DNA of 64,000 bases. It comes from Cyclobacteriaceae bacterium (GTDB taxonomy: Bacteria > Bacteroidota > Bacteroidia > Cytophagales > Cyclobacteriaceae). The notes under the pieces were generated by a model that saw nothing but the letters and a program-made list of their open reading frames with translations, had not been told where the DNA came from and did not search any database. The position numbers were made by a program, and so were the translations under genes. Position 1 is the first letter of the stretch. Every line of letters begins with the position of its first letter. Location: NCBI GenBank assembly GCA_016787755.1, contig JAEUUA010000002.1:62001-126000 (forward strand), in the 5' to 3' direction. This document shows positions 53,352 through 62,499 of this stretch, piece after piece.

Positions 53352-55589
53352 CTAATTCTCTTCAGCAGTAGATGTGTGGTTGTTATAGATTGCATGTAGT
53401 TCACCCAATCCTGAAACAGTATCCCGCAACTCCAATAGTAAACGAGTTTGTAGCAAACCCATTCGATTGCCAATATCATCTTTCTGGATATCAGACACTA
53501 ATTCGTCTAATGACTTATTGATCTGGGATATTAGTTTCTTCTGCTCTTCTTGCAGTGAAGATGCGGGGCCCTTACCCGATGCAATGTGATCAGAAATTTT
53601 GATGGCGAAGTCACCAATGGTACGCTCCAGGCTAGCCGTTAATTCTGAATATTTTTTCTTTGGTGGCGAATGATGATTCTCAACATGAATCATAATTAAC
53701 TCATTAATTAAGTGTGCACTTTGATACAGATCTTGCATCAAATCAAAAACTAAAATGTATAGCCTCCCGGTTTGTAAATTTCCTTTTTCAATTTTCTTGA
53801 TAAACTTTATGATCTTTGAGTCAAATTTTTCGGTCTGGATTTTAAGTTTATCCAATTCATCTCTTGATTTGCGTAACGTACTCTGATCTTCATTTAAAAG
53901 TGCGCGCAAGCTTTGCACAATTACCTGGCGAATTGTTTTAAGTGTTTTAGCGGTATTGTTCTTGCTCTCGCTGATAGCTTGCGGAATGCTCAATTGTTTA
54001 ACCTCCAGCAACTGGTTTTCTGCTTTTTCTGCTTTTGATTTTCTGTTGAATACAACATGACTGCGTATCAATAAAAATCCTGCGAGTACGGTTAAAATAA
54101 GTGGACCTATAGGATCCGTTTTATACATGATCAACGCGAGGAGACCACTTGCCAGTAGGGCAACGACAGCGGTAATTAGCCAACCAGCAATTACATTAAT
54201 TACTCCGGCAACGCGATACACAGCGCTCTCTCTACCCCAGGCCTGATCAGCAAAGGACGAGCCCATGGCCACCATGAACGTTACGAAAGTGGTACTGAGT
54301 GGAAGTTTCTTTGATGTGCCATAGGCGATAAGAATACTCGCTACCACCATGTTAATACTGGCACGAATTAAATCGAAAGATGCCTGATCAGCTGCTGCCG
54401 TTGCCGAGTCTTTTTCAAATCGAATTGAAAGACTTGTGGCCCAACTCTTTGGCATTGTTTTTTCTATTTGCCGACCTGCCCACATACCGCTCCCCACCAG
54501 CGCCCTGGAAATGATATTGGGTTTAAATCGTTCGTCACCCCCTTCATCTTGCCTTCCTAATGAAACTTCGGTTTCAGTTACTTTTCTGCTCTTTGAATTG
54601 GTCCATAAGGTAATTACCATGATAGCGCCCCCTGTAAAGAGGAGCCAGGAAGGGGTAGCAATCTGCTCATTCAAAATAGTCATTGAAAAATCGGATGCAG
54701 GGACACCTGAGACAACCCACGCTTGAAAGGAAACCAAACCTGCTACTGAAACGCCCATGAAATTCACCAAATCATTTCCGGCAAAAGCCATCGCTAATGA
54801 GAACGTTCCTAACAGTACAACAATCTTTAACGGATTGATTTTCTTCCACCACATCAGCACCTGAATGATAATCGACCAAAAGACAATAGACACTACGATT
54901 ATTATAATCGTGTTGTCAGTAATCCATTTAATTTGATCGGAAGTTATAAAGGAACTTCCCTTAGCTCCTTTAATTAACAGGAAGTAGATAATGGCGGCAA
55001 TAGCTACTCCGCTAAAAATGGCGCCATATTTCTTGAGAGTCTTTTTTAGTTTGAATGTAAAAATGATGCGGGCAATATGTTGTACAATGGATCCTAGGAT
55101 AAATGACAGGAATACAGAAAGAAAAATACCTCCAATAATGGTAACTGCACTGGAATAGTTAATGATCTGCGACCACGTCTCAAAACCATCACCATGTTCA
55201 AACGAAACGAGCAACCCCGTAACTAACGCAGCTCCCAGCAATTCAAATACAAGTGATACGGTAGTGGAAGTAGGTAATCCCAGTGAGTTAAAAAAATCTA
55301 ACAGGATAATATCTGTTAGCATTACTGCCATAAAGACAATGATTATTTTATCGAATGTGAAGAAGGCCGGATTGAAAATTCCATTTCGGGCAATCTCCAT
55401 CATGCCGCTCGAGAAAAGAGATCCCGCCAAAATACCTAAGCTGGCTATAAATAAAATGATCCGAAAGGAGGCTACTTTTGAACCGATGGCCGAATTAAGA
55501 AAATTTACAGCATCGTTACTGACTCCAACAATCAAGTCAACACCGGCTGCCACCATCAGGATGACAATAAAAATTAAATAGAAATCCAT
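53352..55589 (-). CDS. PiT-family inorganic phosphate transporter with PhoU-like cytoplasmic tail
   Basis: 745 residues. The two family signatures are GVSNDAVNFLNSAIGSKVAS near the N-terminus and GNDLVNFMGVSVAGLVSFQAW in the middle; about ten or more membrane helices surround them. The last 220 residues (from about 525) are soluble and helical (IRQVIVQSLRALLNEDQSTL, IGDFAIKISDHIASGKG) and look PhoU-like, which may give regulation by phosphate state within the same chain. No separate PhoU gene is adjacent. Confidence 0.92.
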   Translation of the reverse strand: MDFYLIFIVILMVAAGVDLIVGVSNDAVNFLNSAIGSKVASFRIILFIASLGILAGSLFSSGMMEIARNGIFNPAFFTFDKIIIVFMAVMLTDIILLDFFNSLGLPTSTTVSLVFELLGAALVTGLLVSFEHGDGFETWSQIINYSSAVTIIGGIFLSVFLSFILGSIVQHIARIIFTFKLKKTLKKYGAIFSGVAIAAIIYFLLIKGAKGSSFITSDQIKWITDNTIIIIVVSIVFWSIIIQVLMWWKKINPLKIVVLLGTFSLAMAFAGNDLVNFMGVSVAGLVSFQAWVVSGVPASDFSMTILNEQIATPSWLLFTGGAIMVITLWTNSKSRKVTETEVSLGRQDEGGDERFKPNIISRALVGSGMWAGRQIEKTMPKSWATSLSIRFEKDSATAAADQASFDLIRASINMVVASILIAYGTSKKLPLSTTFVTFMVAMGSSFADQAWGRESAVYRVAGVINVIAGWLITAVVALLASGLLALIMYKTDPIGPLILTVLAGFLLIRSHVVFNRKSKAEKAENQLLEVKQLSIPQAISESKNNTAKTLKTIRQVIVQSLRALLNEDQSTLRKSRDELDKLKIQTEKFDSKIIKFIKKIEKGNLQTGRLYILVFDLMQDLYQSAHLINELIMIHVENHHSPPKKKYSELTASLERTIGDFAIKISDHIASGKGPASSLQEEQKKLISQINKSLDELVSDIQKDDIGNRMGLLQTRLLLELRDTVSGLGELHAIYNNHTSTAEEN

Positions 55590-55657
55590 TGTGATCAGGC
55601 TCAGGTAAAATTGGCCTTAAAAATACAGAACGAAAGCTAGTCTTTTAAAGAAAGAAG

Positions 55658-55665
55658 TATCTTTA
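55658..55665 (+). promoter_or_regulatory. -7-like element close to the AHSA1-type gene
   Basis: TATCTTTA differs from TAnnTTTG only in the last base and ends six bases before the ATG at 55672, implying a nearly absent leader. Confidence 0.4.
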
Positions 55666-55671
55666 TGCGCA

Positions 55672-56064
55672 ATGAAGGACTTTAAAAAGTATTTTTTAAT
55701 TCCTAGTGCCCCTGATCAGGTTTATCTCGCCTTAACCACCGAAGCCACCCTTCAATTATGGACAGGCGATAAGGCTGAAATGGTTGCAGAACCGGGAACT
55801 GAGTTTTCGTTGTGGGATGGCAGTATTGTTGGTAAAAACCTTGAATTTGAGAAGAATAAGAGGATTGTTCAACAATGGTATTTTGGAGATCAAGGGGAAG
55901 ATTCCATCGTTACTATTAAATTACATCAGCATGATGTTGGTACTTCCATAGAACTCAGGCACACCAATATTCCCGATTCAGATTATGAGGATATTGTGGA
56001 CGGCTGGACAAATACTTACTTTAGGTCGTTGCAGGATTTTTATGAAGGCGAACCGGGCGTATGA
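55672..56064 (+). CDS. SRPBCC (AHSA1/START-like) domain protein
   Basis: 130 residues forming one helix-grip domain: YFLIPSAPDQVYLALTTEATLQLWTGDKAEM at the start, FSLWDGSIVGKNLEFEKNKRIVQQWYFGD, and SIELRHTNIPDSDYEDIVDGW at the end. The fold binds hydrophobic ligands or acts with Hsp90-like partners. No specific function can be named. It converges with the MaoC gene with a 25-base overlap. Confidence 0.9.
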   Translation: MKDFKKYFLIPSAPDQVYLALTTEATLQLWTGDKAEMVAEPGTEFSLWDGSIVGKNLEFEKNKRIVQQWYFGDQGEDSIVTIKLHQHDVGTSIELRHTNIPDSDYEDIVDGWTNTYFRSLQDFYEGEPGV

Positions 56065-56522
56065 AAGTGATAGAGAAATACCAATAGCCCATTAAAAGCA
56101 GGCTTGGGATTACTTTTAATCTCCAATGTCACATCCACTTCAAACTTTGTGATACCACGCAAGTTTGCAATGGAATGTAGTTTGGCGTGTAAACGCACTT
56201 CGTTATTGACTAATACAGGCTGATTGAACTTGAATTTTTCAATGCCGTAATTGATCATCATCTTAATATTTCTGAACTCAGCAATTTGATCCCACAGATG
56301 AGGAACGAGAGATAGGGTTAAATAACCATGAGCAATGGTACTTTTAAATTGTGTTTCTGTAGCCGCCCGCACAGGATTTGTGTGTATCCATTGATGATCG
56401 AGGGTGGCATCGGCAAACAAATTAATTTGTTGTTGGGTAATGGTTAAGTATTCCGAAACACCAAGTTCTTTTCCTTTATACGTTTCGAATTCTTCAAAAC
56501 TGCTGATGAGTAGAGCGGCCAT
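56040..56522 (-). CDS. MaoC-like (R)-specific enoyl-CoA hydratase family protein
   Basis: 160 residues from the ATG at 56522. A hot-dog fold hydratase with the motif ADATLDHQWIHTNPVRAA (Asp-His catalytic pair) and TIAHGYLTLSLVPHL. It probably hydrates a 2-enoyl-CoA in lipid or acyl metabolism. Single gene; the start is chosen because the upstream TTG adds only two residues. Confidence 0.92.
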   Translation of the reverse strand: MAALLISSFEEFETYKGKELGVSEYLTITQQQINLFADATLDHQWIHTNPVRAATETQFKSTIAHGYLTLSLVPHLWDQIAEFRNIKMMINYGIEKFKFNQPVLVNNEVRLHAKLHSIANLRGITKFEVDVTLEIKSNPKPAFNGLLVFLYHFHTPGSPS

Positions 56523-56631
56523 GGGCAATTGTTTCTTGAAAAGAAAAACACAATATAGCGAAATTCACTTATTCCCAACAGACGTAGGAGTTGACGATCA
56601 AATATTGTGATGATCGGGCATAAATACATCT

Positions 56632-56639
56632 TAACTTTG
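56632..56639 (+). promoter_or_regulatory. -7 element of the gene at 56661
   Basis: TAACTTTG matches TAnnTTTG fully, 21 bases before the ATG. A TTG at 56605 lies 24 bases upstream, slightly longer than the usual spacing. Confidence 0.5.
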
Positions 56640-56660
56640 CGGGTAAGTTGAAATTTGTGT

Positions 56661-57083
56661 ATGAATCTGATATTTCCTGGATCGACAATTAAAGAGCCAG
56701 AGCCACTAACCAAACCGGTTGTGGAACAAGAAATCTTAACTGCCATCGATCCACAGTCGCTTGAAGACTCACATGTATACGTGCATTGTTATTTTCAAAA
56801 CGATTCGAGTGAAATGCTCATTCGAGTGTGGCGATCTACTTTTTTAATTGATCGAACCTCGGGTTCAAGAAGTGAATTAATCCATGCTGAAAATATTACC
56901 TATGCACCCATCTGGACGGCTATTCCAGGAATGGCGCCCTATTCTTTTCTCTTAATTTTTTCGGCCTTGCCAAAAGATTGCAAAGTGTTTGATTTGCTTG
57001 AAGACATTCCTCAATCCAATGGATTTTTTGTTTCGGGCATTAAGCGCAATGAGTTGGATGTGTATCATGTTGATATAGTGTAG
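56661..57083 (+). CDS. Uncharacterised protein
   Basis: 140 residues from the ATG at 56661. Hydrophilic, no signal peptide or membrane helix. The middle reads as a compact beta-rich domain (SHVYVHCYFQNDSSEMLIRVW, FLIDRTSGSRSELIHAENI, PYSFLLIFSALPKDCKVFDLLE). I do not recognise a family. Its position in front of hrpB, with a repeat between them, does not suggest a function. Confidence 0.72.
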   Translation: MNLIFPGSTIKEPEPLTKPVVEQEILTAIDPQSLEDSHVYVHCYFQNDSSEMLIRVWRSTFLIDRTSGSRSELIHAENITYAPIWTAIPGMAPYSFLLIFSALPKDCKVFDLLEDIPQSNGFFVSGIKRNELDVYHVDIV

Positions 57084-57095
57084 TAGGTTGTTGAT

Positions 57096-57160
57096 AGTTA
57101 CTGGTTTCTGGTCACTAGTAGGTACAGCTGGTATCCAGTATCGAGTAACTAGTAACAAGC
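57096..57160. repeat. Degenerate repeat of GTAACTAGT/GATACTGG-type words
   Basis: Words such as AGTTACTGG, GTCACTAGTA, GGTATCCAGTATCGAG and AACTAGTAAC alternate in both orientations, so parts can pair. It fills the spacer between the gene ending at 57083 and the hrpB promoter. Its appearance matches short word-like repeats that I recall in other Bacteroidota genomes. Confidence 0.55.
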
Positions 57161-57162
57161 AG

Positions 57163-57170
57163 TATCTTTG
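57163..57170 (+). promoter_or_regulatory. -7 promoter element of hrpB
   Basis: TATCTTTG, a full match, ending three bases before the ATG at 57174. As with guaA, the transcript would be nearly leaderless. Confidence 0.5.
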
Positions 57171-57173
57171 CCC

Positions 57174-59693
57174 ATGCAATACCCTGTACTGGAAATCATT
57201 TCAGAAATAAAGAACCAATTAGTAAATCAAAAAGTAATTATCCTGCAAGCGCCACCCGGTGCAGGCAAAAGTACGATCCTTCCTTTGCAATTAGTAAATG
57301 AACCTTGGCTTGCCAGGAAAAAAATAATCATGCTTGAGCCGAGGCGGTTGGCAGCGCGCTCGGTGGCCATGAGAATGTCTTCTTTACTGGAAGAGGACGT
57401 AGGTAAAACCGTTGGCTATCGGATGCGATTTGAAAATGTGGTCAGTGCTCAAACTCGTATTGAAGTTGTCACAGAAGGAATTCTCACGCGCAGGATTCAA
57501 ACCGACAACTCCTTGGAAGGTGTGGGGATGGTGATTTTTGATGAGTTTCATGAGCGAAGTTTGCAGGCTGATCTTGCCCTCGCATTATGCTATCAAGCGC
57601 AACAAGTGTTGCGTGATGATTTAAGAATCATGATTATGTCTGCTACGCTGGATGGCGAAAAGATTTCGGCTATGTTGAACAATGCACCTATCCTAACCAG
57701 CTTAGGTCGGCAATTTCCGATCACGCACAAATATATTGCTGTTGATAAGAATGATCGGTTATCGATTGCCACGGCTCGCGTTATTAAAAAAGCATTGCAA
57801 GAACAGCAAGGTGATGTACTGGTTTTTTTACCCGGTGCCGGAGAGATAAAAAGTGTGGCCAGTTTATTAGAAGAAGATGCTATCTCAGCCTTGGTTGTTC
57901 CGCTTTATGGAGATTTGCCTTTCAAGAAGCAGCAGGAAGCAATTCTGCCACATCCACAAGGGCAACGGAAAATTGTGTTAGCAACTTCCTTGGCTGAAAC
58001 ATCGCTCACGATTGAAGGTATTACTACCGTAGTGGATTGTGGGTATGCGCGTATTCCCAAATTTGATCCACGCAGTGGACTCACGCGATTGGAAACCGTT
58101 CGTGTTACAAAAGATTCAGCTGATCAGCGTGCAGGTCGCGCTGCGCGGTTGGGGTCCGGAGTTTGCTATCGCATGTGGGCGGAGGCAATGCATCACACCT
58201 TGCTACCCACACGACAACCTGAAATGTTGGAAGCTGATCTTGCTACTTTTGTTTTGGAACTTGCCAATTGGGGAATCCAAAACATGAATGAACTTACGTG
58301 GATTACACAGCCTCCTGACGGAGCCGTAAAGCAAGCACAAGAGTTATTGCATTCGTTGGATGCGCTGGTTGATAATAAAATAACTGGCCGCGGAAAAGAG
58401 ATGTTGAAGTTGTCAACACATCCACGCATTGCTCATATGTTACTTTCACCTCTCTCCCTTGGGAGAGGAGAAGGGCCTGCAAGCCGTAGTGATAACGAAG
58501 GCTTGGGTGAGGGCATTGCTCTCGCAACCGACATCGCAGCTGTTCTCGAAGAACGTGATCCTTTGCCAAAAGAATCCGGTGCGGATTTATCGTTGCGTAT
58601 TGAAATGTTAAGAAAGTGGCGTGATGGTGAGCGCGTGCCTGCCGAACGAAACTTGTTGGAACGGATTGAACGTCTGGCATTTTCATGGCGAAAAATCTTC
58701 AAACTCGATGTTGACAATCGAATGCCCATCGACTCGGAGGTAGGAAGGTTGGTGAGTGAAGCATACCCTGAACGCATAGCCCAACAACAAGAAAAACAAA
58801 GCGTGCGCTATAAATTAGCGACTGGAAGAGTAGTGCGATTACCTGATCATGATCCGCTGTTGCGGGAGTCGTGGTTGTCTGTGGCGCATCTGGATGCAGG
58901 CAACAACGAAGGAAAAATATTTTTAGCTGCGCCCTTGAATGAACATGATCTGATTCATCGGGCGAAAGAAACAGAAACTATTTTTTGGGATGCAGAGCGC
59001 GAAATGATTGTAGCATTAACGGAGAAACGAATCGGCAATACGGTATTATCAAGTAAACCGCTGACTAAAATTCCCGAATCAAAACGCATTAAAATTTTAT
59101 GTGATGCCGTGCGAAAGGAAGGACTTAAGCTTTTGAACTGGAGTGAAACCCTGCAAGAGTGGCAGGCAAGAATGATGAGCACGCGCACATGGCGACCCGA
59201 AGAAGGTTGGCCCGATGTGAGTGATGATGCATTGGTAAACACAGCAGATGAGTGGCTTGCACCTTATCTGACACATGTTTCGAAGCGAAACGATTTTAAT
59301 AAATTGGATTTACATGCAATCCTTGCGGGATTAATTCCGTGGGAACTATCCGGTAAATTGGATAAACTGGCGCCCACAAAAATTCATGTACCCAGTGGAT
59401 CGCACATAAAACTCAAGTATCAGTGGGATGGAAGTGCTCCGGTAATGGAAGTGCGTTTGCAAGAGATGTTTGGGTTGTTGGAAACTCCTGCCGTAAATGA
59501 CGGGAGAACAAAAATTCTGTTACACCTGCTTTCACCCGGTTACAAACCTGTGCAAGTAACCCAAGACTTAAAAAGTTTTTGGCAAACGACCTACCATGCA
59601 GTTCGCAAGGAATTGCGGATGCGTTACCCACGCCATCATTGGCCGGAAGACCCGTGGACAGCCGAAGCCGTGCGCGGAGTGAAGAAACGTTAA
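57174..59693 (+). CDS. hrpB: ATP-dependent helicase HrpB
   Basis: 839 residues, close to the usual HrpB length. A DExH RNA-helicase-type enzyme: Walker A LQAPPGAGKSTILPL, DEFHERSLQADLAL, SAT motif IMSATLDG, TSLAETSLTIEGI and QRAGRAARLGSGVCYRMW, followed by the HrpB-specific C-terminal region ending in KELRMRYPRHHWPEDPW. Its cellular role is little known. Residues about 425-448 (SPLSLGRGEGPASRSDNEGL) are encoded by a palindromic DNA repeat and lie between RIAHMLL and ALATDIAAVLEERDPL, segments that are normally joined by an ordinary short linker. The start is the ATG at 57174. Confidence 0.93.
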   Translation: MQYPVLEIISEIKNQLVNQKVIILQAPPGAGKSTILPLQLVNEPWLARKKIIMLEPRRLAARSVAMRMSSLLEEDVGKTVGYRMRFENVVSAQTRIEVVTEGILTRRIQTDNSLEGVGMVIFDEFHERSLQADLALALCYQAQQVLRDDLRIMIMSATLDGEKISAMLNNAPILTSLGRQFPITHKYIAVDKNDRLSIATARVIKKALQEQQGDVLVFLPGAGEIKSVASLLEEDAISALVVPLYGDLPFKKQQEAILPHPQGQRKIVLATSLAETSLTIEGITTVVDCGYARIPKFDPRSGLTRLETVRVTKDSADQRAGRAARLGSGVCYRMWAEAMHHTLLPTRQPEMLEADLATFVLELANWGIQNMNELTWITQPPDGAVKQAQELLHSLDALVDNKITGRGKEMLKLSTHPRIAHMLLSPLSLGRGEGPASRSDNEGLGEGIALATDIAAVLEERDPLPKESGADLSLRIEMLRKWRDGERVPAERNLLERIERLAFSWRKIFKLDVDNRMPIDSEVGRLVSEAYPERIAQQQEKQSVRYKLATGRVVRLPDHDPLLRESWLSVAHLDAGNNEGKIFLAAPLNEHDLIHRAKETETIFWDAEREMIVALTEKRIGNTVLSSKPLTKIPESKRIKILCDAVRKEGLKLLNWSETLQEWQARMMSTRTWRPEEGWPDVSDDALVNTADEWLAPYLTHVSKRNDFNKLDLHAILAGLIPWELSGKLDKLAPTKIHVPSGSHIKLKYQWDGSAPVMEVRLQEMFGLLETPAVNDGRTKILLHLLSPGYKPVQVTQDLKSFWQTTYHAVRKELRMRYPRHHWPEDPWTAEAVRGVKKR
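58448..58515. repeat. Palindromic repeat inside hrpB (copy C)
   Basis: It contains a hairpin CTCTCCC/GGGAGAG (58453-58468), then GAAGGGCC, and a second inverted pair CAAGCC (58481-58486) / GGCTTG (58501-58506). The outer ends match the GC-rich family at 16859 and 59795 (CCTCACCC-type end on the opposite strand; GGAGAAGGG-type core). It is translated in frame. Confidence 0.75.
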
Positions 59694-59794
59694 AAAAAGC
59701 CATCAAGACCGCTCAAAGCAGTAAGACGCCTATTTGTGTTTTTTCCACTCGCATTAAAGTATGAATTGGCTATATTTAACTCACTGTCGTTTAG

Positions 59795-59827
59795 CCTCCC
59801 TCTCCTCTGGAGAGGGTTGGGGTGAGG
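59795..59827. repeat. Palindromic repeat between hrpB and iorA (copy B)
   Basis: Perfect 8-bp stem CCCTCTCC/GGAGAGGG with a TCT loop (59798-59816), then GTTGGGGTGAGG. The opposite strand reads CCTCACCCCAACCCTCTCC, close to copy A's CCTCATCCCCCAGCCCCTTC. No T run follows, so it is not a terminator. Confidence 0.8.
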
Positions 59828-59879
59828 TACAAGTCCAAGCAAAACGACATTCAAACTGAAAACATTAAACTCATTTCAT

Positions 59880-60341
59880 ATGGCATCCTATTCAATCAAT
59901 GTAAATGGTAAAACACAACAGGTTGATGTGTTACCCGATACTCCACTATTATGGGTACTGCGCGATAGTCTGGGCTTAGTAGGTACTAAGTTTGGTTGCG
60001 GAATTGCACAATGCGGTGCATGCACAGTTCACTTAAACGGCACTGCCGTGCGATCTTGTTCCATGCCTGTTTCAGCAATTGGCGATAAAAAAATTACCAC
60101 CATTGAAGGACTTTCAGAAAAAGGAGATCATCCGGTGCAGCAAGCGTGGCAGGAAATTGATGTGCCACAATGTGGGTATTGCCAGGCAGGGCAAATTATG
60201 TCGGCAAGTGCGTTGCTTGCAAAAAATCCAAAACCAACGGAAGAACAAATCAGTGCGGCCATGAATGGAAACATTTGCCGCTGTGGTACCTACCATCGCA
60301 TTAAAGAAGCAGTTGTATTGGCCTCAACAAAAATGAAGTAG
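59880..60341 (+). CDS. iorA: 2Fe-2S subunit of isoquinoline 1-oxidoreductase-like hydroxylase
   Basis: 153 residues. A xanthine-dehydrogenase-family small subunit with two [2Fe-2S] clusters: the plant-ferredoxin set in [20 protein letters not shown] and the second set in [13 protein letters not shown] and [12 protein letters not shown]. It passes electrons from the molybdenum site of its partner encoded one base downstream. No FAD subunit lies nearby, as in the IorAB type, so electrons must go to another acceptor. Confidence 0.93.
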   Translation: MASYSINVNGKTQQVDVLPDTPLLWVLRDSLGLVGTKFGCGIAQCGACTVHLNGTAVRSCSMPVSAIGDKKITTIEGLSEKGDHPVQQAWQEIDVPQCGYCQAGQIMSASALLAKNPKPTEEQISAAMNGNICRCGTYHRIKEAVVLASTKMK

Positions 60342-60342
60342 C

Positions 60343-62499
60343 ATGGAGACGCTCACCAAAACAAACAGACGCGATTTTTTGAAGTTGGGATTGACCGCTG
60401 GGGGTGGATTGATGCTGGGATTTAATTGGAATAGTGCTTCGGCTTTGTCAATGGAAGCAATGAGTGCTGAAACACTTGCTGCGAATGTAGACTTCAATAG
60501 TTATTTATCGATTTCTCCCGAGGATGTGATTACGATCTTTTCTCCTAATCCTGAGTTAGGTCAAAATATCAAAACTTCTTTTCCCATGATTGTGGCAGAA
60601 GAACTGGATGCCGATTGGAAAAAAGTAAAAGTGGTGCAAGCCAATCTCGATTCAAAAAAATATGAACGCCAACTTACCGGTGGTAGTGGTGCGGTGCCTC
60701 ATAGTTGGGAACGCTTGCGCAAAGCGGGCGCAACCGCACGCCATATGTTGGTAGAAGCAGCCGCCAAACGATGGAAAGTTTCTTCAGAGAAATTAACAGC
60801 GAGTACCGGATATGTGATTCATCCTTACGGACAAAAATTAACCTATGGTGAATTAGCTACGGAAGCAGCACAAATTCCGGTTCCCACGGAAGTGAAATTA
60901 AAAGACCGAAAAGATTTTAAGATTATTGGGCAGGCAATACACAATGTGGATAATCATGAAATGGTTACCGGCAAACCGTTATATGGGTTGGATTTTTATC
61001 GCGATGGAATGTTGTTCGCCATGATTCAACGCCCCGCTCAGTTTGGGATGAAATTAAAATCAGTGGACTCCGCTGCTGCGAAAGCAATGCAAGGCATTGT
61101 GGATGTGGTTACGTTTAAAAATAATGTGGCTGTGGTGGGTAAGTCAACCTGGGAAGTTAGCAAGGCACGCAAAGCATTGAAGATTGAATATGAAAAGGAA
61201 GGTGATATTGAAAGCACCAGTGATCATGATCGCATCTTTAAAGAATTATTGAACAGCAAAGAAGCAACCGTGCGCAGACAAGATGGTGACGTAACCGCTG
61301 CATTCAAATCGGCTGCGCAGGTAATTTCGCGCGAGTATCAATGTCCGTTTTTATCACATAGCCCGATGGAGCCAATGAACTTCTTTGCACACGTGCGTGA
61401 AGATGGAGTTGAGTTGGTAGGTCCATCGCAAACACCCGACATGGCGCGCAATGCAACCGCTACCTTGCTCGGTATAGCGCCTGATAAAATTACGTTAGAA
61501 CTCACGCGCTTAGGCGGAGGGTTTGGTCGCAGGTTAAAAGCAGATTATGTATTGGAAGCAGCCGAACTTTCGAGTTTGATCAAAGCTCCGGTAAAGGTTA
61601 CCTGGACGCGTGAAGATGATATGATGGGTGGAAGTTATCGCCCGGCTGTGCGCTATCGCTTCGAAGCTGCCTTGGATGCGAAGGGAAACATGGTTGGCTA
61701 TAAACTACGCGGAGTAGGTATTAATGCCGGCAACCCAACGCGGGAAGATAATTTTCCGAGCGGTGCGGTTGAAAATTTGCTAATTGATTCCGTAGAACAT
61801 AAATCACCGATCACCACCGGTGCCTGGCGTGCCCCTATTACAAACTTTCTTGCCTTCGCGGAACAAGCTTTTTTAGATGAAGTAGCCTTGGTTGCTAAGA
61901 AAGATCCGGTTCAGTTTAGGTTGGAGCTGTTGGAGAAAGCAAAGCAATCACCAACCGGTGCCATTAAATATGACATCGATCGCATGGTAGGTGTGATCAA
62001 ACTAGCCGTTGAAAAATCCGGCTGGGGCCAGAAGAAAAATTTAGCACAAGGGTTCAGTGTATATTTCTCGCACCGCAGTTATGTAGCGCAGGTGGCAGAG
62101 ATTGAAATGAAAAATAAAATGCCTGTGCTGAAAAAAATGTATGCTGCTGCGGATTGTGGAATTGTCATTAACCAAAGTGGTGCGCGCCAACAAGTAATGG
62201 GCGGTATGGTGGATGGCCTTGGCCATGCGTTGTACGGACAACTAACGTTTAAAGATGGGGCTGCCGAGCAAAAGAATTTTAATAACTACCGACTCATACG
62301 GTATAACGAGGTACCCGATGTAGAAGTACACTTTGTGGATAATGGCATTGACCCAACCGGATTAGGCGAACCTGCTTTACCACCCACAGGCGGTGCGGTT
62401 GCCAACGCTATTTTTAAAGCTACCGGAAAGCGGTTGTACAACCAACCGTTTATGAAACAGGAAGAGATGAAGGGCGTAACATTGGGGGAGAAGATGTAG
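60343..62499 (+). CDS. iorB: Molybdopterin-binding large subunit of IorB-type hydroxylase
   Basis: 718 residues. A Tat signal (RRDFLKLGLTAGGGLMLGF) sends the folded heterodimer, with IorA in piggyback, to the periplasm. The molybdenum-cofactor domains show PNPELGQNIKTSFPMIVAEEL, SPMEPMNFFAHV, RLGGGFGRRL, GAWRAPITN and the C-terminal catalytic-glutamate region GLGEPALPPTGGAVANA. The substrate (an aldehyde or N-heterocycle) cannot be told. It starts one base after iorA and is followed by a terminator. Confidence 0.93.
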   Translation: METLTKTNRRDFLKLGLTAGGGLMLGFNWNSASALSMEAMSAETLAANVDFNSYLSISPEDVITIFSPNPELGQNIKTSFPMIVAEELDADWKKVKVVQANLDSKKYERQLTGGSGAVPHSWERLRKAGATARHMLVEAAAKRWKVSSEKLTASTGYVIHPYGQKLTYGELATEAAQIPVPTEVKLKDRKDFKIIGQAIHNVDNHEMVTGKPLYGLDFYRDGMLFAMIQRPAQFGMKLKSVDSAAAKAMQGIVDVVTFKNNVAVVGKSTWEVSKARKALKIEYEKEGDIESTSDHDRIFKELLNSKEATVRRQDGDVTAAFKSAAQVISREYQCPFLSHSPMEPMNFFAHVREDGVELVGPSQTPDMARNATATLLGIAPDKITLELTRLGGGFGRRLKADYVLEAAELSSLIKAPVKVTWTREDDMMGGSYRPAVRYRFEAALDAKGNMVGYKLRGVGINAGNPTREDNFPSGAVENLLIDSVEHKSPITTGAWRAPITNFLAFAEQAFLDEVALVAKKDPVQFRLELLEKAKQSPTGAIKYDIDRMVGVIKLAVEKSGWGQKKNLAQGFSVYFSHRSYVAQVAEIEMKNKMPVLKKMYAAADCGIVINQSGARQQVMGGMVDGLGHALYGQLTFKDGAAEQKNFNNYRLIRYNEVPDVEVHFVDNGIDPTGLGEPALPPTGGAVANAIFKATGKRLYNQPFMKQEEMKGVTLGEKM

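Noticed and set aside
58433..58777. Minus-strand open frame inside hrpB
   Set aside because: It is a shadow of the helicase frame made longer by the GC-rich repeat.
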